Of a DNA stretch of 56,025 bases, positions 18,619 to 27,889 are shown piece after piece. A model generated the notes under the pieces. It made no database searches. It had not been told where the DNA came from and was given only the letters and a program-made list of their open reading frames with translations. Where the stretch lies: contig NZ_FOHA01000003.1 in assembly GCF_900111355.1 (NCBI RefSeq), positions 137,114 to 193,138 of the forward strand, read 5' to 3'. Made by a program: the position numbers and the translations under genes. This stretch comes from Isobaculum melis. Lineage in GTDB: Bacteria; Bacillota; Bacilli; Lactobacillales; Carnobacteriaceae. The first letter of the stretch is position 1. Every line of letters starts with the position of its first letter.

Positions 18619-19818
18619 ATGTTAAAAAATAAGAAGGTTGTTTTATTTGTAACAGGAGGAATTGCTGTCTATAAAGCTGCAGAGTTAACCAGACAATTCA
18701 TTAAGCATGGTGCCACTGTTAAAGTCGCGATGACAGCATCAGCAACAGAATTTGTGACACCTTTAACTTTTCAAGTATTAAGCAAATCAGATGTTTATAT
18801 CGATACTTTTGATGAAAAAGTTAGTAGTGAAGTGGCACATATTCATTTAGCTGATTGGGCCGACGTTGCAATTGTTGCACCAGCAACAGCAAACATTATT
18901 GCAAAAATGGCCAATGGCATTGCTGATGATATGGTTTCTACAACCCTACTTGCCATCACAGCGCCTGTATTTGTTGCACCTGCGATGAATGTGCATATGT
19001 TTGAACATCCAGCAACCATCCGTAATTTAACACAATTACAACAAGATGGCGTTCATATCATAGAACCTGATACTGGCTTTTTAGCAGAAGGCTATGAAGG
19101 CAAAGGCCGTTTACCTGAACCAATTAAAATTGTTGAAAATATGATGGCAACATTAATAAAAAAAGAAAAACAATTACCTTTATCTGGTAAAAATGTGCTC
19201 ATCACAGCAGGCGGCACCAAAGAGCGTATTGATCCAGTACGTTATTTAACCAATGACTCTTCTGGTAAAATGGGCTATGCGATGGCAATGGCAGCAAGAG
19301 ATTTAGGTGCAAATGTGACCTTGATTTCAGCCACACAACATCAGTCTGAACCTTTTGGTATAGCTATCCATTATGTAGAATCAGCTGAAGAAATGAAAAA
19401 TATGGTGCTATCGAAATATGATACAACAGATATGGCGATTATGGCAGCAGCTGTTGCAGATTATCGCCCAATTCAACAAGCAGACAAAAAAATGAAAAAA
19501 ACAGGTCATGACCTACAATTAGAGCTAGCACAAACCACAGATATTTTAAAATTATTAGGTCAAACTAAAAAGCAACAATATTTAATTGGTTTTGCAGCAG
19601 AAACCAATGATTTACTCACTTATGGACAACAAAAATTAATCAATAAGCAAGCAGATATGATTGTAGCCAATGATGTTTCTAAAGCAAATGCAGGTTTTCA
19701 CTCGGATACCAATGAAGTGACAGTCTTGATGCCAAAAGAAACGCCTATTCAATTACCAAATGCAAGCAAATATGAAATCGCTAAAGAAGTCTTAATCATT
19801 GCTGCTTCAAAAATATAA
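18619..19818 (+). CDS. coaBC: CoaBC, phosphopantothenoylcysteine synthetase/decarboxylase
   Basis: A 399-residue bifunctional coenzyme A biosynthesis enzyme. The N-terminal flavodoxin-like CoaC domain (FMN decarboxylase) has TGGIAVYKAAEL, the histidine in HIHLADWAD and PAMNVHMF. The C-terminal CoaB domain, which ligates cysteine to 4'-phosphopantothenate, has LITAGGTKERIDPVRYLTN, then SSGKMGYAMA, and AAAVADYRP. GGGAGG precedes the ATG. It begins the coaBC-priA-def-fmt-rsmB-prpC-prkC run. Confidence 0.95.
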   Translation: MLKNKKVVLFVTGGIAVYKAAELTRQFIKHGATVKVAMTASATEFVTPLTFQVLSKSDVYIDTFDEKVSSEVAHIHLADWADVAIVAPATANIIAKMANGIADDMVSTTLLAITAPVFVAPAMNVHMFEHPATIRNLTQLQQDGVHIIEPDTGFLAEGYEGKGRLPEPIKIVENMMATLIKKEKQLPLSGKNVLITAGGTKERIDPVRYLTNDSSGKMGYAMAMAARDLGANVTLISATQHQSEPFGIAIHYVESAEEMKNMVLSKYDTTDMAIMAAAVADYRPIQQADKKMKKTGHDLQLELAQTTDILKLLGQTKKQQYLIGFAAETNDLLTYGQQKLINKQADMIVANDVSKANAGFHSDTNEVTVLMPKETPIQLPNASKYEIAKEVLIIAASKI

Positions 19819-19836
19819 AAAAAGGAGGATGGGAGC

Positions 19837-22251
19837 ATGCCAAAAATAGCACAAGTCATTGTTGATGTGCCTGCAATGCAAACTGACCGTCCTTTTGACT
19901 ATTTAATTCCAGCATCATGGGAAGCGATTATCGCACCTGGAATGCGTGTCGAGGTGCCATTTGGTAGTCGTCAAATTCAAGGGTTTGTGATCAATATAGT
20001 AGAAAAAACAGCCTTTCAAGATCAACTAAAGGCCATTATCGGTGTCATGGATTTAGCACCTGTTCTGTCCACTGAGCTGTTATTGCTATCTAATGATATG
20101 GTCAAACAAACCTTTGCTTTTAAAATTAGCTGCTTACAAGCAATGCTACCAAGTATGATGCGTGCCAAATATGAAAAGCACTTAACAGTGATTGATGAAT
20201 TAACTGAAGCAGAACAATTTGAGCTTTTTAAAGGAAAAGATTCCATGACTTGGAAAGAAGCTGAGTCCCGTAATCTGTTACCGCTATTAGCCAAATTAAA
20301 AAAAGAAGACAAAATTGAAATCAGCTATGAGGTTGTCAATAAAGCACGTGTCAAAAAAATTAAAATGGTCAAACCGCTCCTTACCTTTGAACAAATGGAG
20401 GAAGAAAAAGAAGCCTGCCAAAAACGCGCACCAAAACAAGCCTTGGTCTTAAGCTTCTTACAATCCTTATTAATAGAAGAAAAAGACAGTTCAAGTGTTG
20501 CCTTACAAAAAGAAGCCAATGTTACCTCAGCAGTTTTAAAACAAATGGCAAAAAAAAATTGGTTAGCCTTTTATGAAAAAGAAGCTTACCGCAATCCCTA
20601 TCAAGATCGTGTCTTTAAAAAAACGCAGGCTATGCCTTTAACCTCTCAGCAGCAACAAGTCATCACACCTATTTTAGCAGCAGTGAACACCAGTAAAAAC
20701 GAAACCTTCTTATTAAAAGGTGTCACAGGTAGTGGTAAAACAGAAGTCTATCTGCAAACCATCTCAAAAGTGGTGGCATTAGGCCAACAAGCGATTATGC
20801 TTGTACCAGAAATTGCTTTAACACCACAAATGGTTGAACGCTTTAAAGGCCGTTTTGGTGAAGCCGTAGCGGTTCTTCATAGTGGTTTATCAGAAGGTGA
20901 AAAGTATGATGAATGGCGTAAAATCGAGCGTGGTGAAGCAAAAATTGTGGTAGGTGCACGTTCAGCTGTTTTTGCCCCATTTCAAAATCTAGGTGTCATT
21001 ATTGTGGATGAAGAACATGAATCTACCTATAAACAAGAAGATAACCCACGTTATCATGCTAGAGATATTGCGATTTGGCGTGGTCAGTATCATGATTGTC
21101 CTGTTATCTTAGGAAGTGCCACCCCCTCATTAGAATCTCGGGCTAGAGCACAAAAAAAAGTTTATACGTTGTTAGAATTAACAGAAAGAGTCAATCAACA
21201 ACAATTACCAGAAGTTGAAATTATTGATATGAAAGATGAATTAAAGGCTGGTAATCGCAGTAGCTTTGCCATGTCACTTCAAAATAAAATAAGAGGGCGC
21301 ATTGCTAAGGGTGAACAAACCGTTTTATTATTAAATCGTCGAGGATACTCTTCTTTTATCATGTGTCGTGATTGTGGTTTTGTTTTAGGCTGTCCAAATT
21401 GTGATATATCATTGACCTTGCATATGGATACTAAAACCATGAAATGTCATTACTGTGGACATGAGGAAGGGATTCCAAGAGAATGTCCAAGTTGTCATGG
21501 TCATCATATCCGTTACTATGGAACAGGAACCCAAAAAGTTGAAGAAGAACTGCTGAGTGTCATTCCAGAAGCACGTGTGATTCGAATGGATGTGGATACC
21601 ACTAGAAAAAAAGGTGCCCATGAAAAATTACTGGCTGCATTTGAACAAGGAGAAGCAGATATTTTACTTGGAACACAAATGATTGCAAAAGGCTTGGATT
21701 TTCCCAATATTACCTTAGTTGGTGTTTTAAATGCAGATACTGCTTTGGGATTACCTGATTTTAGAGCAGGAGAAAAAACCTTTCAGCTACTGACTCAAGT
21801 AAGTGGTCGTCCAGGTCGTGGGACGATTAAAGGCGAAGTAGTGGTTCAAACATTTAATCCTGAGCATTATGCCATTCAATTAGCTAAAGAACATGACTAT
21901 GATCGATTTTATGCCCATGAAATGATGTTAAGGCATCGAGGAAAATATCCGCCTTATTATTACACTGTCTTAATTACAACCAGTCATCAGAATGAAATTG
22001 AAGCAGCAAAAAAAATCCAAAAAGTCATTGAAGAAATCAAACCACAATTAAGTGAGCAGACCATTATTTTAGGTCCTACGCCAAAATCGATTGCAAAAGT
22101 AAATAATCGTTATTACTACCAATGTATTTTAAAATATAAGAATGAACCCAATTTATTTGATATCTTACATCAAATTATTCAATCATCACAGGGAGAAATT
22201 GCAAAAGGACTTTATCTATCCGTTGACCCAGAACCATTAAGCTTTATGTAA
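19837..22251 (+). CDS. priA: Primosomal protein N' (replication restart helicase)
   Basis: An 804-residue 3'-5' helicase that recognises stalled forks and starts primosome reassembly. The N-terminal 3'-DNA-binding domain (AQVIVDVPAMQTDRPFDYLIP) is followed by Walker A GVTGSGKT at 295-302 and DEEH at 391-394. The inserted zinc-binding region carries paired cysteines from C510 (CRDCG, CPNC, CHYCG, CPSC). Helicase C-terminal motifs are GTQMIAKGLDFPN and SGRPGRG. GGAGG precedes the start 18 bases after coaBC. Confidence 0.96.
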   Translation: MPKIAQVIVDVPAMQTDRPFDYLIPASWEAIIAPGMRVEVPFGSRQIQGFVINIVEKTAFQDQLKAIIGVMDLAPVLSTELLLLSNDMVKQTFAFKISCLQAMLPSMMRAKYEKHLTVIDELTEAEQFELFKGKDSMTWKEAESRNLLPLLAKLKKEDKIEISYEVVNKARVKKIKMVKPLLTFEQMEEEKEACQKRAPKQALVLSFLQSLLIEEKDSSSVALQKEANVTSAVLKQMAKKNWLAFYEKEAYRNPYQDRVFKKTQAMPLTSQQQQVITPILAAVNTSKNETFLLKGVTGSGKTEVYLQTISKVVALGQQAIMLVPEIALTPQMVERFKGRFGEAVAVLHSGLSEGEKYDEWRKIERGEAKIVVGARSAVFAPFQNLGVIIVDEEHESTYKQEDNPRYHARDIAIWRGQYHDCPVILGSATPSLESRARAQKKVYTLLELTERVNQQQLPEVEIIDMKDELKAGNRSSFAMSLQNKIRGRIAKGEQTVLLLNRRGYSSFIMCRDCGFVLGCPNCDISLTLHMDTKTMKCHYCGHEEGIPRECPSCHGHHIRYYGTGTQKVEEELLSVIPEARVIRMDVDTTRKKGAHEKLLAAFEQGEADILLGTQMIAKGLDFPNITLVGVLNADTALGLPDFRAGEKTFQLLTQVSGRPGRGTIKGEVVVQTFNPEHYAIQLAKEHDYDRFYAHEMMLRHRGKYPPYYYTVLITTSHQNEIEAAKKIQKVIEEIKPQLSEQTIILGPTPKSIAKVNNRYYYQCILKYKNEPNLFDILHQIIQSSQGEIAKGLYLSVDPEPLSFM

Positions 22252-22275
22252 TAATCAAAAGAAAAGAGTGATTTT

Positions 22276-22764
22276 ATGGCAGTTTTGCCCATTGTGATTT
22301 ATCCAGATAAAAGATTAGAAACCAAAACAACACCTGTTGATGAAATAACAGCAGAAGTCTTAACTTTGTTAGATGATATGTATGAAACAATGCTTGCAAA
22401 TGATGGGATTGGTATTGCAGCACCACAAGTGGGCAGTAACTTACGCATTGCGATTGTGGAAATGGATGAGGAATCAGGCTTAATTGAAATGATTAACCCT
22501 GTAGTTCACTCAGAAAAAGGAAAAGATGTTGATATCGAAGGCTGCCTTAGCTTTCCAGAAATTTATGGCACTGTTGAGCGCGCTTATGAAGTCGTTGTTC
22601 GCTATTTTGATCGTGAAGGACAAGAAATCGAGATAGAAGCTGATGACTATTTAGCAAGAGCATTACTACATGAAATTGAGCATTTAGAAGGTCAATTATT
22701 TACAGATAAAATTATTGAAAGAATTGATCCAAGTGAATTGGAAGCATATATGGAGGAAGATTAA
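22276..22764 (+). CDS. def: Peptide deformylase
   Basis: A 162-residue metalloenzyme that removes the formyl group from nascent proteins. The three signature motifs are GIGIAAPQVG (from G44), EGCLS (metal ligand C90) and HEIEH (ligands H132 and H136, catalytic E133). The third motif has glutamate where many deformylases have aspartate (HExDH), which keeps the HExxH core. It abuts fmt with no gap, the usual pairing of formylation and deformylation. Confidence 0.95.
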   Translation: MAVLPIVIYPDKRLETKTTPVDEITAEVLTLLDDMYETMLANDGIGIAAPQVGSNLRIAIVEMDEESGLIEMINPVVHSEKGKDVDIEGCLSFPEIYGTVERAYEVVVRYFDREGQEIEIEADDYLARALLHEIEHLEGQLFTDKIIERIDPSELEAYMEED

Positions 22765-23721
22765 ATGACAAAAATTGTTTTTATGGGTACTCCCGCATTT
22801 TCAGCACCAATCTTACGTGCTTTAGTTGAACAGGGCTATGATGTACAGGCGGTTGTTACGCAACCAGATCGTCCTGTTGGTAGAAAAAAAGTCCTCACAC
22901 CAACGCCAGTTAAAGAAGAAGCTTTAAAACATAGCATTCAAGTGTTACAGCCAGAAAATTTAAAGGATTCAGCAGAAATGGCTATTTTAAAAGAGTTAGC
23001 ACCAGATTTGATTGTTACAGCAGCTTTTGGTCAATTTTTATCTGAAGAAGTATTAGCCATTCCAAAGCATGGCTGTATTAATGTTCATGCCTCGTTGCTA
23101 CCAAAATACCGTGGTGGCGCACCTGTTCACTATGCCATTATGAAAGGCGAACAAGAAACCGGTGTAACCATTATGTATATGGTGAAAAAAATGGATGCAG
23201 GAGATATCATTAGTAGCCGTAGCATTCCAATTACGAAACAAGATGATGTTGGTTCAATGTTTGATAAATTAAGTGATTTAGGAAGAGATCTTTTAATCGA
23301 AACCTTACCAGCTTTATTGGCAGGAGATATCACACCTATTAAACAAGATGAAACACAAGTCACTTATTCGCCAAATATCTCAAGAGAACAAGAACAAATT
23401 AGTTGGGATATGACAGCTCAAGAAATTGACAACATGGTACGTGGTTTAAGACCGTGGCCTGTTGCATATACGCTATTATTTAATGAACGTATCAAAATGT
23501 GGGCGGTTTATCCTCTTACAGAACAAACCACTCAAAAGTCAGGAACAATCATTGAACTCTGTAAAGAAAGCTTTAAAGTAGCTGCTGGTCAAGGAACTGT
23601 TTTAGAAATCCTTTCGCTACAACCAGCTGGTAAAGGTAAATTAACTGCTGGCGATTATTTAAGAGGTGTTGGAAATAAATTACAGGTAGGGGATAGATTT
23701 AATGACGAATCAGGAAAATGA
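22765..23721 (+). CDS. fmt: Methionyl-tRNA formyltransferase
   Basis: A 318-residue enzyme that formylates initiator Met-tRNA using 10-formyltetrahydrofolate. The N-terminal Rossmann-like domain shows VFMGTPAFSAPIL, then PDRPVGRKK, and the folate-site signature INVHASLLPKYRGGAPV containing the catalytic N-H-D elements. The C-terminal OB-like tRNA-binding domain follows from about residue 205 (RGLRPWPVAY). GGAGG lies inside the end of def. Its last 20 bases overlap rsmB. Confidence 0.95.
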   Translation: MTKIVFMGTPAFSAPILRALVEQGYDVQAVVTQPDRPVGRKKVLTPTPVKEEALKHSIQVLQPENLKDSAEMAILKELAPDLIVTAAFGQFLSEEVLAIPKHGCINVHASLLPKYRGGAPVHYAIMKGEQETGVTIMYMVKKMDAGDIISSRSIPITKQDDVGSMFDKLSDLGRDLLIETLPALLAGDITPIKQDETQVTYSPNISREQEQISWDMTAQEIDNMVRGLRPWPVAYTLLFNERIKMWAVYPLTEQTTQKSGTIIELCKESFKVAAGQGTVLEILSLQPAGKGKLTAGDYLRGVGNKLQVGDRFNDESGK

Positions 23722-25081
23722 GCAAAAAAGAAATATCAAAAAAACAGCCCGTTATTTAGCTGTTGATATTTTAGAAAAAACAGAAAAACAAGGTTCCTAT
23801 TCAAACTTGCTGTTAAATCATAGTATTGAAAAAAATAAATTAGGCTCTGCTGATAGTGGCTTATTAACGGAGTTGGTTTATGGCACAATTCAGCGCCGGA
23901 TGACCTTAGATTATTTTTTATCGCCTTTTATTCAAGAAAATAAAAAGCTTGAAATGTGGGTTAGAAACTTACTTCGTATTTCTGTCTATCAAATGGTTTA
24001 TTTAGATAAAGTACCCTTACATGCTGTGCTTTTTGAAGCAGGGGAAATTGCCAAAAGAAAAGGCCATATTGGCATTAGTAAATTAGTCAATGGTGTATTA
24101 AGAAATGCTGAACGTAAAGGCTTTCCTTCCTTTTCAGAAATCGCTGATCCTGTTACACGCTTAAGTATTGAAATCAGTATGCCACAATGGCTTGTAGAAA
24201 AGTTAATTGATCAAATTGGCATAGAAAAAACAGAAGAACTAGGCTATGCTATTTTAGAGCCAAGTAAAGTGAGCGGTCGGGTAAATGAAAAATTTTTAAC
24301 CAGAGCAGAGGCAATAGATGCTTTAGAGGAAGCTGGATTGGAAGCTTATGAAAGTGAGGTTTCACCAGTTGGAATCATTGTTGAAAGAGGGAATTTAGCC
24401 CATTCACCACTTTATCAATCAGGGCAACTAACCGTTCAGGATGAATCATCTATGCTTGTGGCACCAGCTTTACAATTAGCACCTCATGATTTAGTTTTAG
24501 ATGCTTGTGCAGCACCTGGTGGCAAAACAACACATATTGCCAGCTATCTTGATGCAGGGCTTGGTGGAAAAGTAGTCGCACTAGATTTACATGCACATAA
24601 AACCAAACTAATTGAAGCCAATGCTCAAAGAATGCATGTCGATCAAGTAGTGGAAACCAAAACAATGGATGCAAGGAAAGTTGATGAAGTTTTTGAAGAT
24701 GGTCTATTTGACCGTATTTTAGTTGACGCACCTTGTTCAGGACTAGGCTTAATGCGTCGTAAACCGGATATTAAATATACAAAAACAAAAGCAGATTTTA
24801 AAAACTTACAAAGAATTCAATTAGAAATTTTAGATTCTGTTGCCAAAAAGGTAAAAGAATGCGGTATAATAGTTTACAGCACATGTACCATTACTGAAGA
24901 AGAAAATTTTGGTACAGTAACGGCCTTCTTAAAAGAACACCCAGCATTTGAATTAGTCGCATTTCCTGTTGATGAAAGATTGCAGGAAAGTGTTCATAAT
25001 GATTGTTTACAGATATATCCTCATGAGTATGGAACTGATGGCTTTTTCATTAGCTGTTTACAAAGAAAGAAGGAAGTTTAG
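23702..25081 (+). CDS. rsmB: 16S rRNA m5C967 methyltransferase RsmB
   Basis: A 459-residue SAM-dependent rRNA methyltransferase (Sun/RsmB). An N-terminal NusB-like RNA-binding domain (about 1-140) precedes the Rossmann methyltransferase. The SAM motif DACAAPGGKT begins at D267. The two active cysteines are C345 in DAPCSG and C395 in STCTI. The start at ATG 23702 overlaps fmt by 20 bases, suggesting coupled translation. A possible upstream ribosome binding site is AGGTAGGGG. Confidence 0.94.
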   Translation: MTNQENEQKRNIKKTARYLAVDILEKTEKQGSYSNLLLNHSIEKNKLGSADSGLLTELVYGTIQRRMTLDYFLSPFIQENKKLEMWVRNLLRISVYQMVYLDKVPLHAVLFEAGEIAKRKGHIGISKLVNGVLRNAERKGFPSFSEIADPVTRLSIEISMPQWLVEKLIDQIGIEKTEELGYAILEPSKVSGRVNEKFLTRAEAIDALEEAGLEAYESEVSPVGIIVERGNLAHSPLYQSGQLTVQDESSMLVAPALQLAPHDLVLDACAAPGGKTTHIASYLDAGLGGKVVALDLHAHKTKLIEANAQRMHVDQVVETKTMDARKVDEVFEDGLFDRILVDAPCSGLGLMRRKPDIKYTKTKADFKNLQRIQLEILDSVAKKVKECGIIVYSTCTITEEENFGTVTAFLKEHPAFELVAFPVDERLQESVHNDCLQIYPHEYGTDGFFISCLQRKKEV

Positions 25082-25101
25082 AACAAAAGAGGTGAGAAAT
25101 C

Positions 25102-25848
25102 ATGCAAATTACATTCTCTACAAATGTTGGTAGACAACGTACAAATAATGAAGATTATACAGGAATTTATTATAATCAAGCAGGTGTGCCGATTGCCATG
25201 GTGGCAGATGGAATGGGTGGACATCAAGCAGGAGATGTTGCCAGCGAATCGGTGGTCTCATCAATTGGAAAAAAGTGGGAACAAGGGCATTATACAACAA
25301 GCGATGAAACAATTCCTTGGTTAAAAGAGCACATTCAGCTTGCTAATGCTGAATTATTGGATAAAGCAACACGTTTTCCTCAATATCAAGGAATGGGCAC
25401 AACCTTAGTTGTAGCGATTCTATTTGAAACGCAATTTTTAATTGCGAACATTGGAGATAGCCGTGGTTATTTAATGGGAAAAGGGTATTACGAGCAATTA
25501 ACAGAGGATCATTCTCTAGTCAATGAGCTTGTAAAACGTGGAGAAATCACTGCTGATGAAGCGTTACACCACCCTAGAAAAAATATTTTGACCAGATCAA
25601 TGGGGAATTCAGCACCAGTAGACATTGATCTTTGGGAAATTGAGCTACCAAGTGAGGCTACTTTATTATTGTGCTCTGATGGCTTAACCAACATGGTTAG
25701 TGATGATGAAATTAAGACGATTCTAAGTGAACCAAATCAAACATTAGATCAAAAAGCAACACAACTGATTGAGCAAGCTAACAAAAATGGTGGAAATGAT
25801 AACATAACAGTACTGTTAGTCGTTTTTCCAGTGAGAAAGGAAGTGTAG
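25102..25848 (+). CDS. prpC: PP2C-type Ser/Thr protein phosphatase
   Basis: A 248-residue metal-dependent PPM/PP2C phosphatase, the partner that reverses PrkC phosphorylation (PrpC/Stp). Metal-binding motifs are visible as NNEDY, VADGMGGHQAGDVAS, IANIGDSRGYL, LLCSDGLTNMV and NGGNDNITVLLV. It ends six bases before the kinase gene, the conserved phosphatase-kinase pair of Gram-positive bacteria. Confidence 0.95.
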   Translation: MQITFSTNVGRQRTNNEDYTGIYYNQAGVPIAMVADGMGGHQAGDVASESVVSSIGKKWEQGHYTTSDETIPWLKEHIQLANAELLDKATRFPQYQGMGTTLVVAILFETQFLIANIGDSRGYLMGKGYYEQLTEDHSLVNELVKRGEITADEALHHPRKNILTRSMGNSAPVDIDLWEIELPSEATLLLCSDGLTNMVSDDEIKTILSEPNQTLDQKATQLIEQANKNGGNDNITVLLVVFPVRKEV

Positions 25849-25854
25849 AGACCG

Positions 25855-27837
25855 ATGTACGTGGGGAAAAAAATTAATGACCGCTATAAAGTGATTGATA
25901 CAATAGGTGGAGGCGGTATGGCGAATGTTTTCTTAGCTCATGATTTAATCTTAGATCGTGATGTTGCTGTGAAAATTTTACGCTATGACTTTAGAGAGGA
26001 TTCTGATGTCATTCGTCGCTTTCAAAGAGAGGCGCAAGCAGCAACAACTCTTGTCCATCCAAATATTGTAGCAGTATATGATGTTGGTGAAGAGCAAAAT
26101 TTACACTATATTGTCATGGAATATGTAAAAGGAACAGATTTGAAGAAGTATATTCAACGCTCGTTTCCAATCCCTTATCAAAAAGTCATTGATATTATGG
26201 GACAAATATTATCTGCTGTTGAGCATGCGCATCGAAATAAAATTATTCATAGAGATTTAAAGCCACAAAATATTTTAATTGATGAAGAGGGTAATGTTAA
26301 AATTACAGATTTTGGTATTGCGGTAGCCTTATCAGAAACCTCTATTACGCAAACGAACTCTTTACTGGGTTCTGTTCACTATATGTCTCCTGAACAGGCA
26401 AAGGGTGGGTTGGCAACCAATCAATCTGATATTTATGCATTAGGTATTATTCTATACGAATTATTAACAGGACGTGTACCATTTGAAGGGGAATCTGCTG
26501 TTTCGATTGCATTAAAACATTTCCAAGAAGAGTTGCCTTCAGTCAGAGAATTTGATCCAAGAATTCCTCAGCCTTTGGAAAATGTTGTCTTAAAAGCAAC
26601 AACCAAAGATCCAATTGATCGTTATTCTTCTGTTGCACAAATGTGGGCGGATTTAGCTACAGCGCTATCAACAAGTAGAATTGATGAACCTAAATTTGTG
26701 CCAACAGCATCTTTGGATGAAACAAAAGTATTAACACCTATCACGCCACCAGAAACAGTTGAAGCTGCTGAAGATGAGCTTGTTGAAAATGAAACAAGTA
26801 AAGTGCTTGATGAGGATACGAAAGATCCTAAGAAGAAAAATAAAAAGAAACGCAAAAAATGGCCATATATTACGGCTGGTGTCATTGTTTTAGCCTTAAT
26901 TGGTGTATTAGTCGCACTTGCTCTTAGTGCACCAAAAGATGTGATTGTACCTGATGTAACAGGGATGACTGAGGTTGAAGCAAGAGAAGCTTTAGAAAAA
27001 GCGAAGCTAAAATTAGGAAGTGTCACACAGCAACCAAGTGATGAAGTTGAAAAAGATAAGATTATCAAAACAGATCCTAAAGCAGGTCGATCTGTTAAAG
27101 AAAAAACAAGTGTTAATCTTTATGTAAGTACAGGTAAAGATAAAGTGAAGATTGAAGACTATGTTGGCGATGATTATGAAGAAGTCAAAGCGAAGCTAAC
27201 AAAAGCAGGGTATACTGTCACGAAAGAAGAAGTGGAACATGATGAAATTGAAGCAGGAAAAATTATTTCTCAAGATCCTGAAGCAGGCACAGCGGTAGTA
27301 CCAAAAGATACGACAATTACCTTTACTGTGAGTGCAGGACCTGCCTCCTTTACTTTACGAGATTTAACACAATATACAAGGAAAAGTGTTGAAGATTATG
27401 CAAATGAGAATGGCTTAGTTTTATCTGTTGAGGAAGAATATTCTTCAACTGTTGAAGCAGGCTTAGTCATCAGTCAGAATCCAGGAGCAGATAAATCTGT
27501 TTATCCAGGATCTGCTTTAACGGTTACTATTTCTAAAGGACCAAAAGAAGAACCGACTAAAGAAATTACACGTACCGTTACGATTCCTTATGTTGCAGAT
27601 ACCACGCCGATAGATAGCTCTGCAGATTCTTCGGCAACCGAACCTGAGAAGAAAGCCAACAAAATTACCATTTATATTGAAGATGAGACCCATGATCTTG
27701 CAGGAATTGCTGATAGCTTTGATCTTACAGCAGATAGGCCTTATACCTTTACTTTTAAAATAAAAGTAGGCTCCGCTGCAAAATATAAAGTTTATCGCGA
27801 TGGTAACTTGATTTTATCTGATGATAATGTTCAATAA
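25855..27837 (+). CDS. prkC: PASTA-domain Ser/Thr kinase PrkC/StkP
   Basis: A 660-residue transmembrane kinase that senses peptidoglycan fragments or lipid II. The kinase domain has the glycine loop IGGGGMANVF, K40 in VAVKIL, the catalytic D134 in HRDLKPQN, D152 in DFG, and SPEQA in the activation segment. A lysine-rich juxtamembrane stretch precedes one helix (about 338-358). Three extracellular PASTA repeats follow (about 362-428, 429-496 and 497-563). The final 100 residues are a Ser/Thr-rich linker and a small beta-type domain of unknown role. It ends just before a long palindrome and the first intergenic repeat. Confidence 0.95.
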   Translation: MYVGKKINDRYKVIDTIGGGGMANVFLAHDLILDRDVAVKILRYDFREDSDVIRRFQREAQAATTLVHPNIVAVYDVGEEQNLHYIVMEYVKGTDLKKYIQRSFPIPYQKVIDIMGQILSAVEHAHRNKIIHRDLKPQNILIDEEGNVKITDFGIAVALSETSITQTNSLLGSVHYMSPEQAKGGLATNQSDIYALGIILYELLTGRVPFEGESAVSIALKHFQEELPSVREFDPRIPQPLENVVLKATTKDPIDRYSSVAQMWADLATALSTSRIDEPKFVPTASLDETKVLTPITPPETVEAAEDELVENETSKVLDEDTKDPKKKNKKKRKKWPYITAGVIVLALIGVLVALALSAPKDVIVPDVTGMTEVEAREALEKAKLKLGSVTQQPSDEVEKDKIIKTDPKAGRSVKEKTSVNLYVSTGKDKVKIEDYVGDDYEEVKAKLTKAGYTVTKEEVEHDEIEAGKIISQDPEAGTAVVPKDTTITFTVSAGPASFTLRDLTQYTRKSVEDYANENGLVLSVEEEYSSTVEAGLVISQNPGADKSVYPGSALTVTISKGPKEEPTKEITRTVTIPYVADTTPIDSSADSSATEPEKKANKITIYIEDETHDLAGIADSFDLTADRPYTFTFKIKVGSAAKYKVYRDGNLILSDDNVQ

Positions 27838-27849
27838 CCAATAGTGCCT

Positions 27850-27889
27850 AGAGGGCAAGACCAAACCTTAAGGTTTGGTCTTGCCCTCT
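27850..27889. repeat. Perfect 40-base palindrome after prkC
   Basis: The arms 27850-27869 and 27870-27889 are exact reverse complements with no spacer (left arm begins AGAGGGCAAGACC). In RNA it would be an extremely stable hairpin. Only two T residues follow, so it lacks the U-tract of a normal intrinsic terminator. It directly abuts the repeat element that follows. Confidence 0.9.

Noticed and set aside
22669-22683. Deformylase HEIEH as a broken active site
   Set aside because: The HExxH core with both histidines and the catalytic glutamate is intact; the D-to-E change is outside the ligand set.
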